This document shows, piece after piece, positions 1-12,425 of a DNA stretch of 64,000 bases. This DNA is from Trichobilharzia regenti. Its lineage: Eukaryota; Platyhelminthes; Trematoda; Strigeidida; Schistosomatidae. The DNA is taken from positions 60,461,112 to 60,525,111 of the forward strand of contig OX235265.1 of assembly GCA_944472135.2 (NCBI GenBank), given 5' to 3'. Made by a program: the position numbers and the translations under genes. Position 1 is the first letter of the stretch; each line of letters opens with the position of its first letter. The notes below the pieces were generated by a model. The model had not been told where the DNA came from. It saw only the letters and a program-made list of their open reading frames with translations, and ran no database searches.

Positions 1-313
1 GATCATAAAACTTTCACTGAATTATGAAACTGTCTAATTTATCCTCTCACTGATGAGTAAACTAGCTTCAGCCATACTTTCAAATGAAAACATGTTTAGT
101 ACTGTTGTAAAGTTGCCATTTCAGTGGACAACTGAGTAACAATCGTAACTTCTTTCTAATTCCCATGAATTATTCAGCCATACAATTCAGATACTTGAAT
201 AGCAAACTGTTATTGACGTTTGGTTTTGGTTAATTCACAAAATACAGATATCTAGTTTACTATTGTGAGTACAAAAGATTTCCTTATAGGTTATGAAAAA
301 TATTGGAAGATTT
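1..313. other. AT-rich sequence, nothing recognised
   Basis: I see no repeat or coding signal in this stretch. It would be downstream of the minus-strand candidate exon that begins at 314. Confidence 0.4.
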
Positions 314-505
314 TTATGAATTACTGTTTGCTTTCAGGCGATTTTCTTCAAACAGCTCATCAGGTGGCATGTAAACATCCAGCAAGTAGGGACAAAATTT
401 AAGTCTTATCTGAAATATACGGTTAATGAATCCATCGGAAAGTGTATTAAAGTAAATCAAATAGTTCAAGGTTATTTTTGCAAAAGAAAATGGTCGGCTA
501 CTGTA
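314..505 (-). CDS. Candidate terminal exon, unknown protein
   Basis: A minus-strand open stretch of about 60 codons ends at a TAA at 314-316. A possible splice acceptor (TTTACAG) sits just upstream near 505. The translation has balanced, protein-like composition and ends PPDELFEENRLKANSNS. I recognise no family. No other exon of the same gene was identified, so this could be a chance open frame. Start and phase are inferred. Confidence 0.25.
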   Translation of the reverse strand, partial: YSSRPFSFAKITLNYLIYFNTLSDGFINRIFQIRLKFCPYLLDVYMPPDELFEENRLKANSNS

Positions 506-544
506 AACACTTATCAATGTTTCTGTCTGATTCTACTTCTTTTC

Positions 545-940
545 GAAATATTCCTTCAATAAGAGAACCACTGAACATCAGGGAGCAGTAGTCAGCATTT
601 TTATCCCCATTCAAAATCTTTGGCACTACGCACCCATTATCCCAATAACGATCGAACTCAACATCTCCAAGTTATCAGGCAAGCCGCTATAAATCGCAGA
701 TTGACTGAGGTTAGAATTCACTGGCCATTGAATTCCATCCCAGTGGTAACATTTTCCTCTGAATGTCCTCAGTTCGATCTCCGGTGATGTGGGTGTGTAG
801 TTCCGAAGAGTCTCGAAGTAGTCCAGAATGTTTATCGAGTACTCCTTGGGTTTCCGTGTTACTCCAACTGATGTCCGTCTGTGATCGAGCTTGAAATCGA
901 TAAAATCCCTACAAACCAACATCTGAAAACGTTTCTCAGT
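545..940 (+). repeat. Degenerate copy of foldback/tRNA-like repeat family F
   Basis: Scattered matches to better copies elsewhere in the window are visible: the 'agagaaccactg' arm segment near 560, the 'ttagaattca..ggccattg' segment near 710-730, and the 'aaatccctacaaaccaa' flank near 900-925. The minus-strand open frame over 626-991 appears to be a by-product of this repeat. Both boundaries are approximate. Confidence 0.5.
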
Positions 941-2182
941 AGTTACAATAGACAAACACACACACAAAACCATCTGTATGTAGTGATGCATTTAGTAGTA
1001 GTGAGTATTGAGATTTAGGATACGCCTTTTTATTACTAGCAGTTTGTCACTTGGGTGTCTATGGAAGCAGATGTATACTTACTGAAGCTTGAACTGAGCA
1101 CGCGTCGTCCAAAATCATGAGAACTTTCTCATTCAGTTAGTCAGTTCATCATCCAAACTTCTGATTTTCCCTCTTATTGATTTGACGGACCGAAGTGGAC
1201 GGAGAATAATGAGACATGATGATAAAGGATTAACATACCGAATGCAAACTGATCTGTTCAACTGAGAAGAATAAAACTCCCAATAAAATGTAAACGGGTT
1301 GTGCTATGTCTTTCAGATTCTGAACTTTTCATTTATTCGGAAATTTATAACGGCATGCGACTCAATTTTTATATTTAACTTTTTTCACGAGTGAAACACT
1401 ATTGATAATTAACATAGAGGCTACCACATGATATCTGCTCACGAGGACTGTCTGAAATTTATTCATTTAACTATTTCTAAAACTGCCTTTTTCAGGCTTT
1501 TTCAATCACTTTGTATCAGTAGTAGAAAGAAATTTATTTAGAGTCATCAAACAAGATATTCAGTTAAATTTTCGGTCGTTAAGTGTGTGAAATTTACTTT
1601 ACTCTTATTCAGCTTTGATTGGCAGTTATATAGCTGTTTTCTCTTGTCTTTTTTGAAGAAAAATGAAATAACATTGAGCGTGGTTGGTGTAATAATCCTT
1701 GTGCTCTTAAAACTAAGAAGCCTGATGACAACTTGTCCATTCTGCTGTGCTGCTGTGCTTCTGTCCCTGAGGAGGAATCCACGTAAAATAACGAAAAGTG
1801 CCTCAGTTCAGCATCACTCGTCGTAGTCAGCTTATCAGCATACCATTCTTACATCAAAATTATTCTTCAACAATACTTTAACTATGCGTATCAGAATAAG
1901 TGATCGGAACCGAATATTTTAAATGTTGGTGTTCTCTGTTTTAAATTTTTTGACTTGGTCTTAATCTATCCCTATGAATAACTGATGTCTGAGATGAGCG
2001 TCAGCCATTAATAATTGACTTACTTAATTGAAACACTTACAATAAACCATTTAAAAGTCTCTCAAATCTATCCTGATGATTCATGAAGAATGTGAATTAC
2101 AAAAAAAGTAAATCAGTAAAAAGATCTTTTTTAGAAACTTCACTTCAAAGCTGAACATTTATTTAGAGGTTTATATCATTAT
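941..2182. other. Unassigned AT-rich sequence
   Basis: No convincing gene or repeat boundary was found. A short 'ggaccgaagtg' stretch near 1189 resembles the tail of the SM-alpha-like repeats but is too short to call. The 79-codon plus frame at 1587-1826 is mostly hydrophobic low-complexity translation and I do not treat it as a gene. Confidence 0.4.
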
Positions 2183-2184
2183 AT

Positions 2185-3995
2185 TGTTATTATTCCCTTG
2201 GGTTCCTAGTGGAACATAGGGCTTCGACCGCACATCTACACTTCCTTCCATTTTTTTCCATCCTCTTCAGCTCGGTCCACGATTGTCCAAACACTCTCAT
2301 CTCTTCTTCACACAATCTCCTCCATGTCACCCTAGCATTGACTATCCACTCGTCGCCTTCCATTGGGATTCCATTGGAGCCGTGGCCTGCATTGTGCGCA
2401 ATGTCATTAGATGGCCCCCTCAACCTATGCCCCATACACCTCCACCACCATTTCCATTTCCCCATTCATATCTGTTGAGCAATTGGCTCTTCATTGGTTT
2501 ATTCCACTACAAAGTTTATTCTTATTTATTCTGTCTAACCGGCTAGCGATTTGATGGTCAATATGGAGTCAGCCAGTGAAGTGGGCAGCTGTTAATGAAA
2601 GTCTGCAGTGACCTGTCGGAAATCCTTTTCGTGACTGACACGCAGTGAGAGTTTCTGACACGTATAGAAGAACTGACTGACTGATTTCACAATTATGTTG
2701 AGCAGAATCCAAATGTTGTTCTTTATGCTGAGGTGGAGTGCAGAAGACCTCCACACTGTTTTCAGGTTGATGAAGGCGTATCTAGCCTTTCCGACTCTGG
2801 CTGGTTGACTTTGAAATCTTAATTTAAACCACCACCTGTGGTTGGAACGGTGCCTCCTAGATAAGTGAAGGAGGTAACCTATGTTAAATCTCTTTCGTTG
2901 ATGGTGATAGGTGGTGGTTGTTTTTGTTGTTGTTATTGGTTTGATATCCTCATCACCTCCGTCTTCTCTCTGTCCATATGGAATGCTGTCTTTGCTGCCT
3001 TCCTCTTCAGCTGGTTTGTTACTTTTCGACTGTGAGTCTTCGAGCTTGTGACATTAGATGTATATAATCTGTGAAGTCCAGATGTTTTAGAGTATTCCTA
3101 TTGGTGGTCGAGCGAATTCCTGTCTCCTCGCTCTCCACAGTGTAACACATAATCCAGTTCACCACAATTAAGATTATCATTTGTGATAACAGCCAGCCAG
3201 CCAGCCTTGTCTTACTCCTGTGTTCACTTCGAACGCCTCACTGAATGAGTTTTCCGTTGTGGATCACCTGACACATGTCATTGTCATATAGCCAGCTGTT
3301 GAATGAGGTTGATGAAAACTTGGGCACTGCACTCTGTAGTGTTGAAGCAGTCTCCAAATTACTTCTCTGATGAAGGCCCTTTTGAAATCCATGACTGCCA
3401 TTCTGCGCACTATTCAATTATGATGCGTAGAGTTGCAATTTGACTAGCCCATGATTTGCCTTTCCTGAATCCAGCTTGTTGCTGTGAACTGGAGTAGTTC
3501 TGTATCCAGTGAGTCTTTTATCCTCTCCAGGATGATGCGACATAGCATTTTACTTGGCGTGCATAAGACCATTATTCCACGTCAGTCAGTCCTTGTAGAG
3601 TGAGGAGTAAGTCCCCTGCTTTGGTAGTTTGACAAGTTAGCTAGAGCTTCTTCCAGTTGGTAAGTACCTTTCCTTCTTTCCGAACCTTTTGCAATAATGG
3701 CGTGAGTACAAGTGCCGCAGTCACTGGGTCCATTTTCAGTGCCTCGTTGGAGGGGACAATTCCGCCTGGTCCTAATTGCAATCAGGACTTCTGTTTCGTT
3801 GAAGGACTGGTGTCCACTTCCAGGCTGTTCTGCATGTGCTGTTGGTGGGGGTGGTATTTCTGGGCGAGTTGCAGGCGATGGTCAACTCAGGAGTCCTGTG
3901 AAGTGATCATCCCATTGTTTTATTCGTTTCTCCTCTTTGGTAATTGGGTTTCCTTGAGCATCTTCCATTGGTTTCATGATCTGAGTTGATCTCTT
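2185..3995 (-). mobile_element. RTE-clade (SR2-like) retrotransposon, decayed 3' part
   Basis: Minus-strand copy. Its 3' terminus (the 'cccttgggttcctagtggaacatagg' region, seen on the plus strand) lies at 2185-2220 and its reverse transcriptase part extends to about 3990. The 3657-3906 portion aligns by eye with the reverse transcriptase N-terminal part of the longer copy at 31010-31260. Several frames are needed to follow it, so it is non-coding now. It belongs to the older of two RTE subfamilies in the window, with copies at 14.1, 15.7, 38.8, 52.4 and 58.0 kb. It is 5' truncated. Confidence 0.8.
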
Positions 3996-5639
3996 TCCAC
4001 ATAAAGGTTTATATGTACAATGTTAATTGAAGTAAGAAATTACCTTAAGTTCGTAACAAAAACAAATCAAAGTGTATGAGGGATAAAAATGGGTTAAAAA
4101 TAGTGATTAATCTCACTGAATTTCTAAAGTTGAAAACTAATTAGTTAAATTATGAATGATCATCATTTAGAAATAATTGATGGGTGACAGGTGAACTAAG
4201 AATTAAAAATGGCTTACAAAAATGAAGAGAACAAAAAGATTACATAGAACCTAATACGCAGCAATTCGGGAGAATAAAATTTATACTAAGGCCATGATAA
4301 AAAATGTGGCTCAACACAACGTTTCTGCACACAAAGTTCAAACTTTTTCTTTTGAATCACTGGAGCTTCGGCTGCATGAAAAATTTAATCAAAGTCTTCT
4401 TGAACGGCCTAATCTGACCCTAGATGCATAACTCTAAATGTGGTCTTTTCTGTTGCCGAATGATCGGAAATAAGAGTGTGCTTAGGAATTAAGCAGTGGA
4501 CTGTTATGTGTCCTACTGTCAACTACCATCCTGGTAGGCATTCATGATTGCATCTAAACAATGTCCTTCTGTTACAGCCAATGCACTTAACTCGACGAGA
4601 GCAAGCCAACTGTTAAATACGCGCTGTCTTTCAGGTTTCAGTGAACGAGAGTATGTCTGGAGGTGAGACAAAGGGATTTAGTAAAAGACATTCTTGGGAG
4701 TGATGTCGATAGACAGCTTCAGAAAACTTTCTTAACTGTATTTCGCTTGAATTTCAGATTTAAAATTAGTTGTTTCCAATGAATATCCAGGTTCGCGGAA
4801 GGGCGACATTTCTCTTCACATGATTATCGTGGAGGAGGTTTCCTTCATTACGGACTATTCTACGATTTTAATTGTTACCTTAAAAAGAATCTGACACCTT
4901 CAAACTGTTCCAATTTCTACAAGACGATGACTGATAACTGACCATATGGGTAATTATGTTCACAATTATATTCACGGAATACCTAATACAACAGTTATAC
5001 CTTTAAGCACGGTTACAAAATTTTAAATATTTCTGAGGTGGGTAGTATTTCAGTAGTTAAACTGGTGTCTAATTCCAACTTGTACATGTTATACTCGTCA
5101 CCATTACCACCAACCAAACAGCAGAATGCTTCATCTTGGTCAATTTAATACACTTAACAAAATTTTCAGCTTAATATGTGTTCAGAAAAAGTCTCTCTCG
5201 TCTCTATCCCTTCCGTAAGCTTCACCATCAACTAAAATATAACTAGAATATTTTTCTGTCCAGATAATACCAAACAAATGTGAATGTTATCTTTATTTTT
5301 ACAGTTATTTTTATCGTACTATGTTATAATCGTTTATTTTAAAGTTAGTTTCACAATTTATTATAAGATAAGGGCTGCTTAAAGACTTGCATGAATTTAT
5401 GGTCACTATTATTATCATCATTTATTATCCACTAATTCTTATATTCGGACTTTAATTCTATTAACTACAATAGTATAAATTGTTTGTGCTTGATAGTTTC
5501 CACACGTATTTGTGATACCTGAAAAGAAATTACCGAAGTTATGTACCTGCTTAAGTTTTATTCTTTGAATATATTTGGCTGAGGAAAAAGTAATATTTCG
5601 TCAATGCAGGAAATGAAGGTGGATACACACTAAGAAGGC
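3996..5639. other. Unassigned AT-rich sequence
   Basis: No element end or gene was identified. One plus frame near 4350-4420 gives a short segment (LHEKFNQSLLERPNLTLDA) faintly like LTR-retrotransposon Gag, but it lacks a convincing zinc knuckle and is too short to call. Confidence 0.4.
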
Positions 5640-5865
5640 AGTTGAGTAACCTCACATGCCAGGCTATAGAGTCGAACTCACGTGGAAAACGACGAGTTGA
5701 GCGCCCAAGCGTGACTTGGAAGAGATGATGTGAGGAGGAAAGGAAAGTTTATTGACAGTCGTGAGGCCATGTTAAAAAGGCTGCAAAGAACAGAGCGAAA
5801 TAGCGCTGAGTACCGCTGAAGCCCTTTCCTTCACACAGAGTGGAAGGGTATAGTAATCATGTAAT
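5640..5865 (+). mobile_element. RTE 3' tail fragment
   Basis: Plus-strand RTE 3' end. The order 'gtgacttggaagag', 'gtgaggagga', 'gctgaagccc', then a terminal box and a short 'tagtaatcat' tail matches the other RTE 3' ends in the window. It is strongly 5' truncated and diverged. Confidence 0.6.
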
Positions 5866-6059
5866 GATAACATGAATTTGTTATACCGAAAACGGGCCGT
5901 CTGTCTCATAAGCAGCCCATAAGAAAAACATTTCCATTTCCTTTTTTCTTCATCCATATATCAGCATGGGTCAGCTGCTTGGAAAAAGCGATCAAATTAC
6001 TTGATGAACTGTGAAGAATCAGGTGATTTTTTTAACAAACAGTTAGTTACATTTGTGTG

Positions 6060-6430
6060 CATTATTATATTTTTCTCTGATTTCCTAAGGCTTAATATGT
6101 ATGGCTTCATTCCACTTGGTTCTCTGTCATGAATTTCCGCTGGCTCCATAGGCTTTCATTTCCCTTTTGCATGATCATCTTTACATTTGCCTTGGATGTC
6201 CTACTCGCCGCTTCGTATACGGTCTCTACTTGAGGGACTTGCTTATGATATTACTAAAGTGTCTAATCGGCGTACATCGAATCTATTTCTTTCCTTATAT
6301 TTGTCGGGAAATCCATCTATGACTGGTTCGCTTCAAGAGTTTCTTGTTGTTGGCTTATCGTTTCTCGTCAGCCATCTGATCCTAAGAATTGAGCGGCGAA
6401 AACTATTGATGAAATTAGTATACGATAGAG
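6060..6430 (-). mobile_element. RTE 3' fragment, strongly diverged
   Basis: Minus-strand RTE tail. The plus-strand stretch 6195-6425 follows the other tails box by box, including 'actcgccgctt', 'aatccatct' and 'gaattgagcggcg' (compare 'gtattgagcgaag' near 30003). The 114-codon plus-strand frame at 6187-6531 is a shadow of this element and not a gene. Confidence 0.6.
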
Positions 6431-6929
6431 ACATGCAGTGTAACCTCAAAAGATATTATTTAAAACTCATCTACTGGGAACAGACTGTCCATGTTCCAGG
6501 TTATGGGCCACAGTTTACGTGTGAAGGGTAATGCTACTACCCAATTGCTTAAGCTGAAGTAAATGGAGTAGCGTTTTTCGCGAGATTTAAGCGCATTAAA
6601 AATGTAGTAGAAATTTCTCTTACATTCATATGTTTTCTACAAAATTACAAGAGCGAATGGTAATAATAATAACGATAATAATTACTAACCATTTTTTGGC
6701 AGATATCGATATTATTCAGATAAGAATAGCAGATTGGAAGAGGTGCTGAAGTCATACCAGCTCTACACGGTCTTATAATACCCGTTTACAGTGAAATAAC
6801 TACATGTCGAAAAGATAAACTGACAATTCAGCGAGGCGTATGAAATTATGATTGTAGTGGGTTGGAACTTGAGGCAGAACGTCGAAGCGAGAAGACGGTT
6901 GCAGGTTGCACCTATGAGAATACAATGAA

Positions 6930-7215
6930 GGATTTGAACTCCATAAATGACTTATGTCTCATATCTCACAAGGTCAGTCAAGTTATGATAAGAGGCAGCG
7001 AATACACGAATTCAAGCGGAAATTAAAAAGACAGAGGTGATGAAGATACCCCAAAAACAGCAACAAGCACAAATCAACATCTACTGAAGAAATATAAGGC
7101 AAGCTACCTCTTTTATTTATCTAGAGAGAAACCTTTCATCTACAGGTTGCACGCGTAATAATGTCAAAGCCAGCCAGGATGGGAAAAAGAAGACAGAATT
7201 TGGTTAACTTCATAC
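6930..7215 (+). mobile_element. RTE reverse transcriptase fragment, decayed
   Basis: Translation pieces around 6945-7080 resemble the segment that follows the catalytic box in the longer RTE copy ('LMSHISQ..' against ICLISHK; 'KNSNKHKS' against the glutamine-rich run). Frameshifts and stops are present. The boundaries are approximate. Confidence 0.45.
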
Positions 7216-7329
7216 AATTATTTCACTTTAATAACTCCAATAGAGCAAAAACAGCAGATTTCATAGAATACAATGGTGCCATGCTCTATTCCATCGGCTT
7301 CTCATCAACTGAGTATGGTCTATATAAAT

Positions 7330-8425
7330 GATAAAGTTTTGGCACAGAATAATCTAAACACACTTGCAAATGTTAGATGATGTCAGTTGGCAAAGGAATC
7401 CACACTTAGGAAATAGTGATCAGAAATTATACTCGTTCACCCTAAGCCTGTATCTTACGAACATTTCCAATAAGTTTATGGTGTCACCTGATGTAACCTC
7501 GGTTTTCACCAGAATTTAAGGTGATGAAACTATTGATACTATTTGTCATCCCCCTGATCTTCTCCCGCTCTCAACTCTGGAATTTAAATACTAACTACTT
7601 GTGTGTACCATTGATGTATCATCCTACTTCAGCAATACATCTTACTGTCAGATAGATGGTGTAGCTACGGACAATTCAATAAGCCTTGTATTGGCAGACA
7701 TCAAGCCTAACTTTTAGGGGAAAAATTTGGGCCTATATTCATAGAAACAACACCTTGTTGTCGATATATCGATGACGCACTTGTATTGTGCAACCATGAA
7801 AGTCATGAGTTTTACCTACTTGAACTGTTGAATGACGCACATTCAAATATTGACCACCCATGGACATGAAAATGGTGGGAAGCTCCATTTCCTCGCAATC
7901 ATCAATAACGCGTGGAAAATGGTAGCCTCCAGAGGTCAGCTCACAATCTTTCAATTTTCTAGGAGTTGGATGCCTTCACACTCTCTTTCATTTTATTACA
8001 TCATCTTTGGTTATAACCTCCCCCTCCGCCATAATGTAACTTTATTTGTCTTTTGTTTCTGTGTTACATGTTAGATTCACCACGAAGTTTTCCAATTTAT
8101 TAGTTGTTCTTCATAGTATTCACCTTTTGTCTTTGTTACGTAACCGTTTCACCATTGTGTTTAAGTAATAATTTTTTATTTAAACGTGAACTTTCTGTGA
8201 AAGGGCCATGTAAGTATAATTTACGAGCACTGCTTATTCAGTTTACAGGTTCCTGTTAGCTGATATCATGTAACACTTTCAAGTGTGTTAAAATTATTTT
8301 GTACTTAAACTTAATTATTTATTTAGACTGTACTAGGTTGATGAGAAGCCGGTGGAATAAGTGATGGTATCATCTTATTCTGAACAAACGTTGTTGTCAC
8401 TTTATTCAAGAACTTTATTCTATAA
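7330..8425 (+). mobile_element. Penelope-like element copy A, GIY-YIG region deleted
   Basis: Reverse transcriptase remains are visible in several frames: a VTSVFTRI-like block near 7495, 'IDGVA...LVLADIK' near 7650-7710, and the catalytic box RYIDDALVL near 7765-7790. These are followed by 'ENGGKLHFLAI' near 7870. At about 7958 the sequence jumps straight into a 3' untranslated region that closely matches those of copies B (27.7-28.1 kb) and C (56.5-57.0 kb). The C-terminal GIY-YIG endonuclease that PLEs of this kind normally carry is therefore missing. The copy is inactive through frameshifts and this deletion. Confidence 0.8.
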
Positions 8426-8434
8426 TGAGTATAG

Positions 8435-8865
8435 AGATCTGTTACACTCAGACTGTGGAAAAAGGTCTGGATCTTGGACACTAACGTCAATTCATTGCTC
8501 TTATGTGGTTCAGAAACTTGCGTCACCAAAATCACTTCCAACATCTACCTTGCCTCCATAGGGAAAATCATATGACCAATAACAAAGAAGATGTGATAAG
8601 GAACTCTGACAATGAACCAACCAAAGACAAACCGCCTGGGAGGAAATAGAGATTGACAGAAAATACGTTGAGGAGACTGTTGAGTGGCATAACGCGTCCT
8701 GTCATCGAAAGGAACTTGAATGGGAAACGATATGTTCGGTGTCCGAAGTCAGTCGTGAAGCCGGCTAAAGAAGATCGCCTAGAACAGAGTGAAATGGAGA
8801 TGTACTACTAAAGCTCTGTGTCTCGCTCAGAACTCGAATAATAATCATAATAAACCAGCGGATAC
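8435..8865 (+). mobile_element. RTE 3' fragment
   Basis: Plus strand, directly after PLE copy A. The translation contains 'LCGSETCVTK' (compare LLYGSETW in the longer RTE copy). It then runs through the usual tail order to 'aactcgaataataatcata'. It is frame-broken. Confidence 0.65.
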
Positions 8866-10149
8866 AGTGGTAAAAGGTTTAAGTACTTCTTAGAATCCTG
8901 GAAATGGATTTCACATAAAATGTCATGGGTATATATTTCCAAAGATTATCTCATATAATATACTCTTTTTTATGGCTTCATGTGAAATCTTACTTTACTT
9001 CATTCCATAATTAAAAACTCATAACGATTTACCCAACATCATTAAATTAGTAAAGCATCTGAAATGATAACCAAAGGAAATGTAAAGTATGTACAACATG
9101 TAAGCCAGTTTCCTAAAAGGTGAGTGTTACTGCTCATAGGGCTAATTACTGCCGGATTCATGTATCAATAATTCGATTATAATTGAGCATAAATTTCAAT
9201 GAAATAAACAGCTGATATTTTGTCGATGTTTGTCACATGTTGTACGTGTTTTCCAACACACATGCTACTTTGATTTCTGTTAATCATTTTCATTCTGATC
9301 TAATCAGCATGATTTTGTTTAAACAAACAGTAATGAATGCTGATTGGTCCGTGTGGTGTAACAAATATCATGTGTCTTGACCATAGTGGTGCTAAGTGAA
9401 TCATGGACTGACTTATATGCGATGTAGTCACTAAGTCAGGAGACTCACGACCGTCGTCCTCATTTTAAATTCATTTTCGATAGTTACAGTCAGTCAATAA
9501 GAAACCAGTAAAATATGTTTCACGCTTACAGGTGAATTTGATTTGATTATCATCCTATCATACTGCTGTGACACTGTCGTAAAATAACTGAAGTATCTTT
9601 AATTAATGGAAAAGGAAATCGAAATTTTACCGGATGTATAGAGTAGTGAAAAAGGCTTAACAGGCAAATCAAGTGTAGGTAGGAAATCTTCGCTTTTCAC
9701 CTTTAATTAAACAACGATTATTTGAACCGTTTTCATTCAAAGTTGATGATTGCAAAGTGAAGCGAATCAGTCTCTTCAGTTTTCAGGTTTCATGGCGGCT
9801 TTTTTTGTTGATGAGACATTATCGCATGGAGTTCTGTCTTCTTTATTTTCTTCACCCGTGTTTAATTTATCTGTGGTGAGAGTGTTACGTTATTTGTCTT
9901 GATGGTTGTATCTCTTTTTGAAATAAAACATAATTCTTGCTTACAAGGTATGAAATCTTTTTTGAAACTCTACCATTTGGCAGTTATACCCCAATGTGCC
10001 ACAAATATTTATAAAGCTCGTTTAACAGCAGTATGATAATGCAATATGTCAATTTATTTGCGACTGAAAGCTCAGCAAAGCGTTTGAAGTAAAGACATGA
10101 GTAACCCAAGTCTGTCTACTAATACCTATTATCTTCCTGACTGTAGAGG
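8866..10149. other. Unassigned AT-rich sequence
   Basis: I see no recognisable repeat or coding signal here. Confidence 0.4.
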
Positions 10150-11005
10150 ACTGGATCATACGGTAAGGGATAAGTAGCAAAAAGACGAGCAAATGTTGAA
10201 GAGAATATCTGGATTTCACGGATTAATTATATATATAGTGTCTCACAAATTCGAAGATTAACGGAAAAAAACCCAACAGTTTGACAGAAGTGACAGAGAA
10301 GAACAAACTTCAGGTGAACATAGGGAAGACATAGGCGATAAAAATATCTGAACAACAGTCACAAACATCTACCACTATCAGCTGGAGGAATCTAGAGGAA
10401 GTCAAACCTTTCACTTATCTCAGCAGCATTATTGCGACTACAGGAACACTAATGATGATACTTAAGCCAGACAGCATCGGATGAGAAAAGCAACAAAAAC
10501 GTTCATCACTTTCAAGTCGGTATGAAAATTCAAAGCACTCAGCACAAGCAACAATGTATGGCTTTGCAGTACTAATGTCAAGTCAGCGCTTCTATCTGAC
10601 TCATAGATTTGGCGGTGTTCGCTAAAAGAACTTCTAACATGCTATAGGCTTTCGTGAACAGCAACCTCCCCCTGTAGAAAAGAGCGAATAGTCGGTGGGA
10701 AAGGATAAACAACAGAGAAATCTGGCAGAGGACCGGCCACTAGTTTATTTTCTGAAAAAATAGACGGAAGAAAATGGAGGCAGACTGGAAATACACCGAG
10801 GTGACATTCAAGAAACATCAAACGACAGACCACTGAGTAGGACGCCAACGGGAAGGTGACGTGAAAGAGATCATGTGAAGAGAAAATAAAAGGTTGTTGG
10901 TTGTAATAGAGTCTGTTGAAGGTGGCCGCAGAGAAGCAGGTGGAGTGAGGATGTGCTGCTGAAGGCCTTTGAAGGACTTTGGATGTGAAGAACCAATAAT
11001 AATCA
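10150..11005 (+). mobile_element. RTE 3' half, decayed
   Basis: Plus-strand copy. The block 'NLEEVKPFTYLSSIIATTG' near 10387-10445 matches the thumb-region block FAYLGSIVSTTGG of the copy at 29.7-32.5 kb. The tail follows to 'ccaataataatcataatg'. Stops and indels are present. The minus-strand frames at 10642-11160 are shadows of this element. Confidence 0.75.
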
Positions 11006-11574
11006 TAATGACCACAAGTATACAAACTTCTAAGCAGAGCAGTATAAGTAACTATTAACATAATAGCTGTAATGACTACAGTAATAGGAGTAATGATGTC
11101 ACTTATAAGAATAGAACAAACTGTTGAATTAAATGGCAAAAACGGCAATAAAAATAGCATGATAATGAAAACATTTCAATGACAAAATTAGGTCAAAATC
11201 ACAGGAAGGGAGATCAAACAAAACGATAAAGGTAAAACAAACTTCCTTTGACTACAAAGAATAGGATTATTCTCCTGAATTTCTATAGCTTCGTCTAAGT
11301 GCAGATGAAAGATTTGAATTCTGCTCAAAAGATTCGACGGAACAAGAGAGAAGATTGTTGAACAAAATATATTCTTTTCAATAACCTCTGCATTAGTTAA
11401 ATGTTCATAATAATTAAGGAATTCTTATTATTGTTGACAATATTAGTGTTTTTTGTTAAATAATGCCAAGTGATTACTATTAGTATATTACATTTCAAAA
11501 GCATCTGCAAATGATAATCTGCACCAATATAACACTAAGCTGAATATAAGGTAAATTAAAGGAAATAGTACAGA
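11006..11574. other. Unassigned AT-rich sequence
   Basis: Nothing recognisable was found between the RTE copy and the PLE remains. Confidence 0.4.
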
Positions 11575-12425
11575 GTTTATGAATTTATACGTCCCACGGC
11601 AGACCAAGATAGAGACAGTTAGCTGACTTCTTTTAAACGAATTATGATGGCCTCCGTTGTTTGAGGTATTCGTGTCCAGATGATTTTGACGATTTATTTG
11701 GTACTCGGTGTATAACCAAGAAATGCTAGTTTAATGGCCTGTTAGATACAAATGGCCGACTGTCGAAATATGGACTGTTTTTATTATTCTACAAGAGTAG
11801 TTGGTTGGACACCAGTTAGTAACTAATGTAATGTGTCCAGTTCTTTGTTTTGTACAGAAGGAATTCTCCCAGTCAAGTTTTACGATTTCGCAATGTGGTC
11901 GAATTGATAGATTCAAGAAGAGATGACCAGTCAAGGTACTTCGTCTTTCGGTTTCAGAATCACAGGCGGTTGTGTGGAAAGTATGAGCTTCAAATTACGG
12001 GCATTAGAAGTTCTTCGAATCCGTTTTTTTCAACTTGTTGGTTATTATTTCACTTGGCACATAGACTTTGAATAGCAGTTGCATATATAGAGGCTTCATG
12101 TTGGCAGAAACAGAAGGATTCTTTTCAGCTTTTTTGGTCATTTGTTTCATGATCGACTTTTCTGGGTAGTTATTTTCACATTTCAGTTGTCAACTACAAT
12201 CTTAAGTTCATCTTCGGTTACATGTTTAGCTCAATTAGTTCTGACCATGTGACTGAGGTTCCTTACCAAATTTATTTTGTTTATTGTTTTATACTATTCT
12301 TCTGAAGATTTCTTTGTATACTACCATTTGATTTTCCTGTGAGAAGAACACCTAAGAAGATAATTTCACCTTTCGATTCTCCTTCACATGCGTATATAGT
12401 CATTGAGTATACGACACTGAACTAA
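11575..12425 (-). mobile_element. Penelope-like element C-terminal region, heavily mutated
   Basis: On the minus strand the order of a PLE C-terminal half can be followed across frames. The series is: 'IIFLGVLLTGKSNGSIQRNL' (12360-12300), 'VTEDELKIVV' (12225-12195), 'KPLYMQLLFKVY' (12100-12065), 'LILSTQPPVILKPKDEVP' (11990-11935), a YQFD block near 11905 that starts the GIY-YIG domain, and 'LGLPWDV' near 11600. Stops and frameshifts occur throughout. No single open frame exceeds about 70 codons. The identification is inferred from the order of blocks; the GIY-YIG core itself is poorly preserved. Confidence 0.6.

Noticed and set aside
3185..3205. Tandem 'agcc' repeat as a regulatory feature
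   Set aside because: Only about four to five units inside a decayed RTE copy; a local expansion.
4330..4700. LTR-retrotransposon Gag remnant
   Set aside because: A short 'LLERPNLTLDA' likeness only. No zinc knuckle could be read and stops are frequent.
6187..6531. 114-codon plus-strand frame
   Set aside because: It is the reverse side of a diverged RTE tail, recognisable from box order.
10642..11160. 172-codon minus-strand frame
   Set aside because: It lies opposite a plus-strand RTE 3' part and its translation has no family features. It is a shadow of the element.
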